A stretch of 5,899 nt of DNA from Paracoccaceae bacterium (GTDB lineage Bacteria > Pseudomonadota > Alphaproteobacteria > Rhodobacterales > Rhodobacteraceae), in contig SLKB01000267.1 of NCBI GenBank assembly GCA_007134805.1, positions 1-5,899 on the forward strand, read 5' to 3'. Below, one piece after another: positions 1 to 5,382 of the stretch. Made by a program: the position numbers and the translations under genes. The stretch's first letter is position 1. Each line of letters begins with the position of its first letter. The notes below the pieces were generated by a model. That model searched no databases and was not told the DNA's origin. It saw nothing but the letters and a program-made list of their open reading frames with translations.

Positions 1-901
1 CGGCAGGATCGGCCGCGCTCGGGGGCGGCGAGGGCGGCGGGCGGCGCGCCTCCGGCGTGCTGGCGCGGCGCGAGCGGAAGGGCGTGTCGGTGTCGGTGGC
101 CCCATCGAGATCGTCCAAGCGATCCGGCGGTTCGGATGTCGGTGCAGCGCTTGCCGCTTGCAGCCGCGCCTGCATAACTTCGACGAAATGCGTGTTCGAA
201 CCCGTGATCGTCTTCGCAGCCTTGGGCGCGGGGCCGTCGGCTTCCGGCGCATCGGCGGGCGGGGTGGCTCGCGGTTCGGGATCCTGCGGCGCATCGGGTG
301 CGAGGTCATGTCCGACCGTCGGCTCAGGCTCAGGCGCGGGCGAAGCGACGGTGACATGGCCAGTCTCGCGCAGGACCTGAGTATCGCGGCGCAGGGCCGA
401 GGGGTCGGGCAGCAGCCGCCGGCCCGTGCGGGTGAGCGCCAGAAACGGCTCGCGCGGGAAGCGGTCCGCTTCCGGCGCGGCAACCGCGCAGACCGGGTTG
501 AGCCCATGTTCCTCGGCGAATTCCTCGGCCTCGATCACGGTCTCGCGCGCGACCACGGCCACGCGCACGCGCGCGCCCGAGCCCGTCCAGTCGAAATCAA
601 GCTCATTCACCGGATAGGGCGTGCGCCCATCGAGCAGCGCGCGGATCTCGACGGCCTGCTCGTCAGTGGTCGAGCTTGTGATCTCGAGGTCACAATACAG
701 GATCTGCTCGTCCGGGATCACCAGTTTGGTTGCGATCCCCTCGGGCGCGAGGCTGGCCGCGGTCGCGCTGAGATCCTGCATCTGCGCATGCAGATCGGGC
801 GCATCCACAGGCACTGCCCCCAGACGCAGCCACCCATCCCGGCCGCGCTGCCAGATGGTGATGCCGTCATTTGTCAGGCCAAGGGCAAAATTCGGTATCA
901 T
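1..901 (-). CDS. Large protein with PilM/GspL-like N-terminal domain and acidic Pro/Ala-rich tail (partial, C-terminus outside window)
   Basis: An open frame runs leftward from ATG at 901 to the window edge, giving 300 residues and no stop. The chosen ATG has an AAAGG-like ribosome site about 6 bases upstream. Residues 1-160 look globular: an opening 'NFALGLTNDGI', then 'LVIPDEQILYCDLE' (about 60-73), 'TPYPVNELDFDW' (94-105), and 'VRVAVVARETV' (112-122) followed by an acidic helix and 'GLNPVCAVAAPE'. This order (strand, 'LP-x-x-Q', 'PYP-x-x-E/D', V/A-rich strand, helix, 'GL-P') resembles the actin-like fold of PilM and GspL. From about 185 the protein is low-complexity, rich in Pro, Ala, Asp and Glu, then Arg/Pro-rich near the edge. 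Similar Rhodobacteraceae proteins are often labelled 'translation initiation factor 2', probably because of such tails; I see no GTPase motif here. The function is unknown, and the fold assignment is inference from pattern. Confidence 0.8.
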   Translation of the reverse strand, partial: MIPNFALGLTNDGITIWQRGRDGWLRLGAVPVDAPDLHAQMQDLSATAASLAPEGIATKLVIPDEQILYCDLEITSSTTDEQAVEIRALLDGRTPYPVNELDFDWTGSGARVRVAVVARETVIEAEEFAEEHGLNPVCAVAAPEADRFPREPFLALTRTGRRLLPDPSALRRDTQVLRETGHVTVASPAPEPEPTVGHDLAPDAPQDPEPRATPPADAPEADGPAPKAAKTITGSNTHFVEVMQARLQAASAAPTSEPPDRLDDLDGATDTDTPFRSRRASTPEARRPPPSPPPSAADPA

Positions 902-926
902 ATCGTGCCTTTAGCACAGCTTCTTG

Positions 927-970
927 AAAAGGGGTTAGTCACAAAACCCCGAACTGCCCGGCAAGGGCAG
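927..970 (-). terminator. Tandem hairpins after metY, second with T4 tail
   Basis: Read on the minus strand after the metY stop, a hairpin CTGCCC / GGGCAG (970-965 with 959-954, 5-base loop) is followed by GGGGTT / AACCCC (950-945 with 936-931, 8-base loop) and then TTTT (930-927). The second has the shape of a weak intrinsic terminator. It ends only 25 bases before the start codon of the next gene, which leaves almost no room for an independent promoter. It may therefore be a partial terminator or attenuator instead of a full stop. Confidence 0.5.
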
Positions 971-992
971 AAAACCGCCCACGGCAAGGCAC

Positions 993-1004
993 GTGGCGCG
1001 CCAC
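993..1004. repeat. 12-bp perfect palindrome just past the metY stop
   Basis: GTGGCGCGCCAC is self-complementary over all 12 bases and begins two bases beyond the metY stop codon (reading leftward). With no loop it is a poor RNA hairpin but a possible protein-binding site. In a sequence this GC-rich it may also be incidental. Confidence 0.35.
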
Positions 1005-1006
1005 AT

Positions 1007-2296
1007 TCAGGCCACAGCCTTCGTCAGCGCCTGATCGAGATCGGCGATGATGTCTTCCGCATCTTCAAGCCCGATGGACAGGCGCACCACATCGGGGGCA
1101 GCCCCGGCGGCGATCTGCTGCGCCTCGGTCAGTTGCCGATGCGTGGTCGAGGCCGAATGGATGATCAGCGACCGCGTATCGCCGAGATTGGCCACATGGC
1201 TCAGCAGATTGACATTGTCGATCAGCTTTACGCAGGCCTCATAGCCCGCCTTGAGCGAGAAGGTGAAAAGCGACGAGGCGCCCTTCGGGCAGATCCGGTC
1301 CATGCGCTTGTAATAGGGCGAAGACGGCAGCCCGGCATAGGTGACATAAGCCACGCGGGGGTCCCGCTCCAGCCATTCGGCGACCTTGACCGCATTGGTG
1401 CAATGGCGCTGCATGCGCAGCGACAGCGTCTCGATCCCCATCAGGGTGTAATGCGCCGCTTGCGGGTTGAGCGTCATGCCCAGATCGCGCAGCCCGATGG
1501 CGATCGCGTTGAAGGTGAAGGCGAGCGGGCCGAAGGTCTCATGGAATTTCAGCCCGTGATAGGCGGGCTCGGGCTCTGACAGGGCAGGGAACTTGCCGCT
1601 TGCCGACCAGTCGAACTTGCCCGAATCGATGACGCAGCCCCCGGTCACGGTGCCGTTGCCGGTCAGGTATTTGGTCAGCGAATGCACGACCAGTGTCGCG
1701 CCATGCTCGATGGGGCGGCACAGATACGGGGTAGCGGTCGTATTGTCGACGATCATCGGCAGGCCCACCCGGTCGGCAAGTGCCCCGATCGCATCGAGAT
1801 CGGTGATGTACCCGCCGGGATTGGCGATGGACTCGCAGAAGATCGCGCGGGTGTTGTCGTCAATGGCGGCCTCGACCGCGTCGAGATCATCGAAATCGAC
1901 GAATTTCGCCTGCCAGCCGAAACGCCTGATGGTGTGGCTGAATTGCGTGACCGTCCCCCCATAGAGCCGGTTTGACGACACGATGTTCATCCCCGGCGCC
2001 ATCAGGGTAAACAGCGCCATGATCTGCGCCGCATGACCAGAACTGCAGCAGACCGCCCCCGCCCCCCCTTCAAGCGTGGCCATGCGTTCCTGCAGGGCTG
2101 CCACTGTCGGGTTGGTCAGGCGCGAATAGATATACCCCAGTTCCTGCAGGTTGAAGAGAGCGGCGGCATGATCGGCATCGCGGAACACGAAGGCGGTCGA
2201 TTGGTAGATGGGAACCTGCCTGGCACCCGTCGCCGGGTCGGGCCGGGCGCCGGCATGGATCTGCAAGGTATCAAAGCCGGGATGGGTTTCGGTCAT
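1007..2296 (-). CDS. metY: O-acetylhomoserine sulfhydrylase (aminocarboxypropyltransferase), PLP enzyme
   Basis: This 429-residue protein belongs to the Cys/Met metabolism PLP family (fold type I). It should make homocysteine from O-acetylhomoserine and sulfide in the cytoplasm (direct sulfhydrylation, methionine synthesis). Visible family landmarks are 'YSRLTNP' (57-63, phosphate contact from the neighbouring subunit), 'SSGHAA' (85-90), 'LYGGT' with Tyr112 (ring stacking on PLP), Asp184 in 'IVDNT' (pyridine nitrogen), the Schiff-base Lys209 in 'HSLTK', 'DSGKFDW' (224-230), 'STTHRQL' (383-389), and Arg405 in 'VVRLSIGLE' for the substrate carboxylate. Length and the 'DSGKFDW' block favour MetY over the shorter MetZ or cystathionine enzymes (about 390-400 residues). 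The start is fixed by a strong AAGGAGG six bases upstream. Unusual details are His88 where Gln is common and Thr187 where Phe is common. It lies 86 bp downstream of the asparaginase on the same strand. Confidence 0.95.
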   Translation of the reverse strand: MTETHPGFDTLQIHAGARPDPATGARQVPIYQSTAFVFRDADHAAALFNLQELGYIYSRLTNPTVAALQERMATLEGGAGAVCCSSGHAAQIMALFTLMAPGMNIVSSNRLYGGTVTQFSHTIRRFGWQAKFVDFDDLDAVEAAIDDNTRAIFCESIANPGGYITDLDAIGALADRVGLPMIVDNTTATPYLCRPIEHGATLVVHSLTKYLTGNGTVTGGCVIDSGKFDWSASGKFPALSEPEPAYHGLKFHETFGPLAFTFNAIAIGLRDLGMTLNPQAAHYTLMGIETLSLRMQRHCTNAVKVAEWLERDPRVAYVTYAGLPSSPYYKRMDRICPKGASSLFTFSLKAGYEACVKLIDNVNLLSHVANLGDTRSLIIHSASTTHRQLTEAQQIAAGAAPDVVRLSIGLEDAEDIIADLDQALTKAVA

Positions 2297-2302
2297 GGCG
2301 TT

Positions 2303-2309
2303 CCTCCTT
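2303..2309 (-). promoter_or_regulatory. Strong Shine-Dalgarno site of metY
   Basis: AAGGAGG on the minus strand, six bases from the ATG at 2296, is a near-perfect complement to the 16S rRNA 3' end. It is the best ribosome site in the window, fixes the metY start, and suggests high translation. Confidence 0.85.
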
Positions 2310-2368
2310 GATCACGCGTGCCGCCGCGACGCTACGATGTTGCTGCAGCGGGTGCAAGCGCGCGAGCC

Positions 2369-2382
2369 CGCGCCGGGGCGCG
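2369..2382 (-). repeat. Short GC-rich inverted repeat directly after the asparaginase stop
   Basis: CGCGCC-cc-GGCGCG on the minus strand starts immediately after the asparaginase TGA. The two-base spacer would force a tetraloop or larger, and no T-run follows, so it is not a good intrinsic terminator. It could slow 3' decay or be incidental. The rest of the 86-bp gap to metY shows no SAM-II riboswitch signature (no GCTAAAAA-type element) and no convincing promoter. Confidence 0.3.
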
Positions 2383-3402
2383 TCACGCGAACCCCTCGGC
2401 CAGCCGCGTCGCGCCCACGGGGATCGCGCGACGGTTGTGCATGGGGCCCAGATAGCGCGCAACCACCGGGTCCTCGCGCGACAGCACCTCGTGTCGGATG
2501 AGTAGCCCCGTTATCGCGGCCTCGGCTGCGCGCATGCCCCCGTCGACGATTTTGAGCGCGATCCCGAGCCGCGCCTGCGGCAGGATCGCGACAAACACCG
2601 CCTCGGCCCCGGTCTTGACCATGGCGCGCCCGCCCGATGCGCGCATCAGGTCGGTGCAGGCGCGCGTCTCGCCCGCGACAAGATCGGGGTGGCGCGCCAT
2701 CGCCTCGCGCAGCGCCACCATTGCCCTTGCCCGGGCGCCGCCCTGCGCATCTGCGGCCGCGAACTGCGCCATCGCGCGCCCGAGCGCCGACAGCCGCGTG
2801 GCGAAATTCGGCGCCGAGCAGCCGTCGATCCCGTAGCAGGGCGAGGGCATCCCGGTCACTTCCTCGAAGGCCGTGCGCACGGCCTGCTGCACGGGGTGGT
2901 CGGGCCGCTCGTAATCCGCATCACCGCCAAGCCTCTGGTTGAGCATCACGAACCCCGCATGCTTGCCCGAGCAATTGTTGTGCAATTGCGAGGGGCGCGC
3001 GCCCGACCGGATCAGCCGGTCGCGTTCGGCGACATCCTGCGGCTCCTGGCAGCCGCAGCGCAGATCGGGCTCGCCAAGCCCCAGATCCGCGAGCCACCGC
3101 GCCACGCGGCTCACATGCGCCTGCGCCCCCTGATGCGAGGCGCAGGCCAGTGCCAGATGCGCGGGCGTCAGATCGCGCCCGGCACCGCTTTCGAGAAGCG
3201 GCAGCGCCTGGAGCATCTTGCAGCTTGATCGCGGATAGATCAGCGCCTCGGGATTGCCGAAGGACGCGACCATCTCGCCTGTGTCGCGCACAACCACCGC
3301 ATGCCCGTGATGCACGCTTTCGCACAGATCACCGCGCCAGATCTCGACCAGCGGTGCCGCGCCCGTATCGATCCGCTCGGCCATCGGCGGCTTGTTGCTC
3401 AT
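2383..3402 (-). CDS. L-asparaginase, asparaginase II family (Rhizobium etli AnsA type)
   Basis: This 339-residue enzyme should hydrolyse L-asparagine to aspartate and ammonia in the cytoplasm; no signal peptide is seen. It belongs to the family of the R. etli thermolabile asparaginase, unrelated to the E. coli enzymes. As I recall that structure, it uses two Ser-Lys pairs and a zinc held by two Cys and a Lys. The equivalents are all here: Ser59-x-x-Lys62 in 'RSSCK', Ser89 in 'CASHQG', Lys263 in 'MVKTG', Cys144 and Lys147 in 'NNCSGKH', and Cys195 in 'GIDGCSAP'. The start at 3402 is chosen because GGGAG lies seven bases upstream and the protein then has the family's length. The frame stays open for another 65 codons to 3597, but that stretch is basic, lacks family similarity and runs past the ialB start. 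Met7 at 3384 is a less likely alternative. The gene diverges from ialB and is followed by metY on the same strand. In rhizobia such genes are called ansA. Confidence 0.94.
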   Translation of the reverse strand: MSNKPPMAERIDTGAAPLVEIWRGDLCESVHHGHAVVVRDTGEMVASFGNPEALIYPRSSCKMLQALPLLESGAGRDLTPAHLALACASHQGAQAHVSRVARWLADLGLGEPDLRCGCQEPQDVAERDRLIRSGARPSQLHNNCSGKHAGFVMLNQRLGGDADYERPDHPVQQAVRTAFEEVTGMPSPCYGIDGCSAPNFATRLSALGRAMAQFAAADAQGGARARAMVALREAMARHPDLVAGETRACTDLMRASGGRAMVKTGAEAVFVAILPQARLGIALKIVDGGMRAAEAAITGLLIRHEVLSREDPVVARYLGPMHNRRAIPVGATRLAEGFA

Positions 3403-3409
3403 TTGATCA

Positions 3410-3414
3410 CTCCC
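3410..3414 (-). promoter_or_regulatory. Shine-Dalgarno site of the asparaginase gene
   Basis: GGGAG on the minus strand lies seven bases before the ATG at 3402. It decides the start against the much longer open frame that begins at 3597. Confidence 0.65.
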
Positions 3415-3435
3415 ATCGCACGCCCGCTCACGGCT

Positions 3436-3448
3436 GCGCGATTTCTTG
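3436..3448 (+). repeat. 13-bp direct repeat, copy 1 (asparaginase-proximal)
   Basis: GCGCGATTTCTTG occurs here and again, identically and in the same orientation, at 3513-3525. This copy begins 34 bases upstream of the asparaginase start codon. The matches stop exactly at both ends (flanks T/C and C/G differ). It is a candidate regulator-binding site. Confidence 0.6.
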
Positions 3449-3512
3449 CCAAGGGGGCTTTGAATTTTCAAGGCGCTGCGGCTAAGACTTGCCCATGGTT
3501 CAGCCGTTGCCC

Positions 3513-3525
3513 GCGCGATTTCTTG
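3513..3525 (+). repeat. 13-bp direct repeat, copy 2 (ialB-proximal)
   Basis: This is the second identical copy of GCGCGATTTCTTG, offset 77 bp from copy 1. It ends 35 bases before the first possible ialB start codon. With one copy near each divergent gene, shared regulation is plausible but unproven. Confidence 0.6.
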
Positions 3526-3554
3526 GGTGACGCAAAAAAACGACCGGGTCAATC

Positions 3555-3559
3555 GGAGG
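3555..3559 (+). promoter_or_regulatory. Shine-Dalgarno site of ialB, spacing decides between two starts
   Basis: GGAGG is followed by one base and then ATG at 3561, which is too close for normal initiation. A second in-frame ATG at 3570 lies ten bases away, at the long end of usable spacing. The only ribosome site in reach therefore favours 3570, although the signal-peptide lysine is only present from 3561. Confidence 0.6.
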
Positions 3560-3560
3560 C

Positions 3561-4103
3561 ATGAAGCAGATGGCATCTTTGGGTCAATTCGGGGCACCGC
3601 TTGGCATTGCCGCGCTGGTGATGACGCTCTCCTCGGGCGTGCAGGCGCAGGAAAGCACCAACCGCGTCGCGGCTGACACGGACTGGAGCGTCTTCGTCGA
3701 GGAAAGCCCGAAGGAATGCTGGGCCGTCTCGGCCCCGCGCGAGACAGTGAACACCCGCGATGGCCAGCCTGTGCAGGTGCGGCGCGGCGATATCCTGCTC
3801 TTCGCCACCTATCGCCCGGATCGCAGCACCCCCGAGATCAGCTTCACGGGCGGCTACCCGTTCGCGGGCGACTCCACGGTCGATGTCGAGATCGGGTCGA
3901 ACGAATTTCAGCTTTTCGTTGATGGCCAGTGGGCCTGGGCCGGCTCTCCCGAGGAAGACGCGCGCCTGCTTGCGGCAATGCGCGCGGGCGCCGAGGCAGT
4001 GCTGACCGCGCGCTCGGCCCGCGGGACCACGACGCGCGACACTTTCTCGCTCTTCGGCTTCACCGCAGCGACCGAAGAGGCCGCGCGCAACTGCGCCGAC
4101 TGA
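3561..4103 (+). CDS. Invasion-associated locus B (IalB) family secreted protein
   Basis: This protein has 180 residues from 3561, or 177 if translation starts at 3570. It opens with a signal peptide: a hydrophobic core at about 12-22 and 'GVQA-QE' with likely cleavage after Ala29, so it should act in the periplasm or outer envelope. The mature part fits the IalB family: 'DWSVFVEESPKECWAVSAP' (41-59), an Arg-Gly strand turn 'VRRGDILLFATYRP' (73-86), 'GGYPF' (97-101), 'IGSNEFQLF' (111-119), and 'RGTTTRDTFSLFGF' (154-167). Its only two cysteines, Cys53 and Cys178, probably form a disulfide. IalB was named for erythrocyte invasion by Bartonella, but free-living Rhodobacteraceae also carry such proteins and their job there is not known; the name should not be read as virulence. 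It diverges from the asparaginase gene and precedes rlmN. A strong hairpin follows its stop. Confidence 0.9.
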   Translation: MKQMASLGQFGAPLGIAALVMTLSSGVQAQESTNRVAADTDWSVFVEESPKECWAVSAPRETVNTRDGQPVQVRRGDILLFATYRPDRSTPEISFTGGYPFAGDSTVDVEIGSNEFQLFVDGQWAWAGSPEEDARLLAAMRAGAEAVLTARSARGTTTRDTFSLFGFTAATEEAARNCAD

Positions 4104-4137
4104 TCGCCGCACGCTGCACGAAACCCGCTCTTGCCGA

Positions 4138-4167
4138 CCGTCCGGGGTGTCAATCCCGGACGGATTT
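4138..4167 (+). terminator. Strong GC hairpin with short T tail between ialB and rlmN
   Basis: CCGTCCGGG (4138-4146) pairs perfectly with CCCGGACGG (4155-4163), nine base pairs over an 8-base loop, followed by ATTT. It lies 34 bases after the ialB stop and 39 bases before the preferred rlmN start, the usual place for an ialB terminator. The T tract is short, so termination may be partial, and the hairpin could also sit in a read-through rlmN leader. Confidence 0.6.
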
Positions 4168-4175
4168 GCTATATG
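4147..4175 (+). promoter_or_regulatory. Possible rlmN promoter
   Basis: GTGTCA (4147-4152) and TATATG (4170-4175) are separated by 17 bases and match the sigma-70 consensus at four positions each. Transcription would begin around 4182, leaving a leader of about 20 bases before the preferred rlmN start at 4203. The -35 box would lie in the loop and right arm of the preceding hairpin. The evidence is weak, since GC-rich alphaproteobacterial promoters are hard to read by eye. Confidence 0.3.
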
Positions 4176-4202
4176 ACCCGCATGCAAGCAAACGAGCCCC
4201 CA

Positions 4203-5381
4203 ATGCGCCAGACAACTGCGATCACGCCCGAGATGATGACGCTGCCCCGCAAGCTGCCCCAGAGCGGGCGTCGCAATCTGGTGGGGCTGACGCGCGCGCA
4301 CCTGGCCGAGGCGCTGGCCGAGATCGGCACACCCGAGCGGCAGATAAAGATGCGCGTGGGCCAGATCTGGCAATGGATCTACCACTGGGGCGCGCAGGAT
4401 TTCGAGGCGATGACCAATCTCGCCAAGGGCTATCGCGCGCAACTTGCCGACGCGTTCGAGATCGCGCGCCCGGAAGTCGTGACGCGCCAGATCTCGGATG
4501 ACGGGACGCGCAAATACCTGCTGCGCATCGCTGGCGGGCATGAGGTCGAGGCTGTCTACATACCTGAAGAAAGCCGCGGAACCCTTTGTATTTCAAGCCA
4601 GGTTGGCTGCACGCTCACCTGTTCCTTCTGCCATACCGGCACCCAGCGGCTGGTGCGCAATCTCACGGCCGCCGAAATCGTCGGTCAGGTTCTGGTGGCG
4701 CGCGACGATCTGGGCGAATGGCCCCAGCCCGGCGCACCGCGCAATGAATCGCGGCTGGTGAGCAATGTCGTGCTCATGGGCATGGGCGAGCCGCTCTACA
4801 ATTTCGACAATGTGCGCGATGCGATGAAAGTGGTGATGGACGGCGAGGGGCTGTCGATCTCGCGCCGCCGGATCACGCTGTCGACAAGCGGGGTCGTTCC
4901 GGAAATCGCGCGCACCGCGCAGGAAATCGGCTGCCTGCTTGCCGTGTCCTTCCACGCCACCACGGACGCGGTGCGCGACACGCTCGTGCCGATCAACAAG
5001 CGCTGGAACATCAAGACCTTGCTCGATGCGCTGCGCGACTATCCGCGCCTGTCGAATTCCGAGCGGATCACCTTCGAATACGTCATGCTGAAGGGTGTGA
5101 ATGACAGCGACGCGGATGCGCGGCGGCTGGTGCAGCTGATCGCCGGCATCCCCGCCAAGATCAATCTCATCCCCTTCAACGAATGGCCCGGCGCGCCCTA
5201 TCAGCGGTCGGACTGGGCGCGGATCGAGGCCTTTGCCGATATCGTCCACAAGGCAGGCTACGCGAGCCCGATCCGCACTCCGCGCGGCGAAGACATCATG
5301 GCCGCCTGCGGGCAGCTCAAATCCGCCACCGAACGCGCCCGCCGCCCCGCCGCGCAGATCGCCGCCGAGGCCGGGCTCTGA
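4203..5381 (+). CDS. rlmN: Dual-specificity 23S rRNA (A2503) / tRNA (A37) C2-methyltransferase RlmN
   Basis: This radical-SAM enzyme methylates C2 of A2503 in 23S rRNA and of A37 in some tRNAs, supporting decoding and peptidyl-transfer fidelity. It has 392 residues (E. coli RlmN has 384). An N-terminal accessory domain includes '[10 protein letters not shown]' (51-60). Glu116 in 'VEAVYIPEE' corresponds to the E. coli catalytic Glu105. Cys129 in 'TLCISSQ' matches E. coli Cys118. The [4Fe-4S] ligands are Cys136, Cys140 and Cys143 in 'CTLTCSFC'. 'GMGEP' (193-197) contacts SAM, 'SFHATTD' (249-255) and '[10 protein letters not shown]' (321-330) follow, and the methyl-carrying cysteine is Cys369 in 'DIMAACGQL'. 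All catalytic parts are intact. The frame is open back to 4131, with further ATGs at 4173 and 4182. I chose 4203 because relatives begin a few residues before 'MTLPRKLP', though its ribosome site is weak. The next gene starts one base after the stop. Confidence 0.97.
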   Translation: MRQTTAITPEMMTLPRKLPQSGRRNLVGLTRAHLAEALAEIGTPERQIKMRVGQIWQWIYHWGAQDFEAMTNLAKGYRAQLADAFEIARPEVVTRQISDDGTRKYLLRIAGGHEVEAVYIPEESRGTLCISSQVGCTLTCSFCHTGTQRLVRNLTAAEIVGQVLVARDDLGEWPQPGAPRNESRLVSNVVLMGMGEPLYNFDNVRDAMKVVMDGEGLSISRRRITLSTSGVVPEIARTAQEIGCLLAVSFHATTDAVRDTLVPINKRWNIKTLLDALRDYPRLSNSERITFEYVMLKGVNDSDADARRLVQLIAGIPAKINLIPFNEWPGAPYQRSDWARIEAFADIVHKAGYASPIRTPRGEDIMAACGQLKSATERARRPAAQIAAEAGL

Positions 5382-5382
5382 C

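Larger units (their letters stand above)
3403..3560. promoter_or_regulatory. Divergent control region between the asparaginase and IalB genes
   Basis: This 158-bp non-coding stretch must hold the promoters for both divergent genes. It contains a perfect 13-bp direct repeat (see separate entry), an inverted repeat TTGAA-tt-TTCAA at 3460-3471, and a run of seven A at 3534-3540. A rightward promoter could use TTGAAT (3460-3465) with TAAGAC 17 bases on. A leftward one could use TTGAAA from the other strand of the same palindrome. Both -10 boxes are poor, so exact promoter positions are a guess. Confidence 0.6.

Noticed and set aside
158..1579. A 473-codon rightward open frame opposite the leftmost gene and the metY 3' end
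   Set aside because: It spans two well-supported minus-strand genes and the gap between them, is Arg/Gly/His-rich and shows no family motif. It is an antisense shadow typical of GC-rich coding DNA.
2297..2382. SAM-II riboswitch ahead of metY
   Set aside because: Such elements often precede methionine genes in alphaproteobacteria, and a GCGTGAT string is present, but the diagnostic GCTAAAAA-type segment and pseudoknot partners are missing and the ribosome site is open.
3403..3597. 65-codon N-terminal extension of the asparaginase
   Set aside because: The extension is basic and motif-free, lacks a ribosome site at its start, overlaps the ialB start on the other strand, and would make the protein much longer than its family.
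4131..4202. Earlier RlmN starts at 4131, 4173 or 4182
   Set aside because: The 4131 start would place the hairpin inside the coding sequence. The added residues have no counterpart in relatives, and the possible promoter -10 box overlaps the 4173 codon.
3549..4541. A 330-codon leftward open frame opposite ialB and rlmN
   Set aside because: It runs antisense through the IalB gene, the hairpin and the conserved RlmN N-terminus, and has shadow-like composition.
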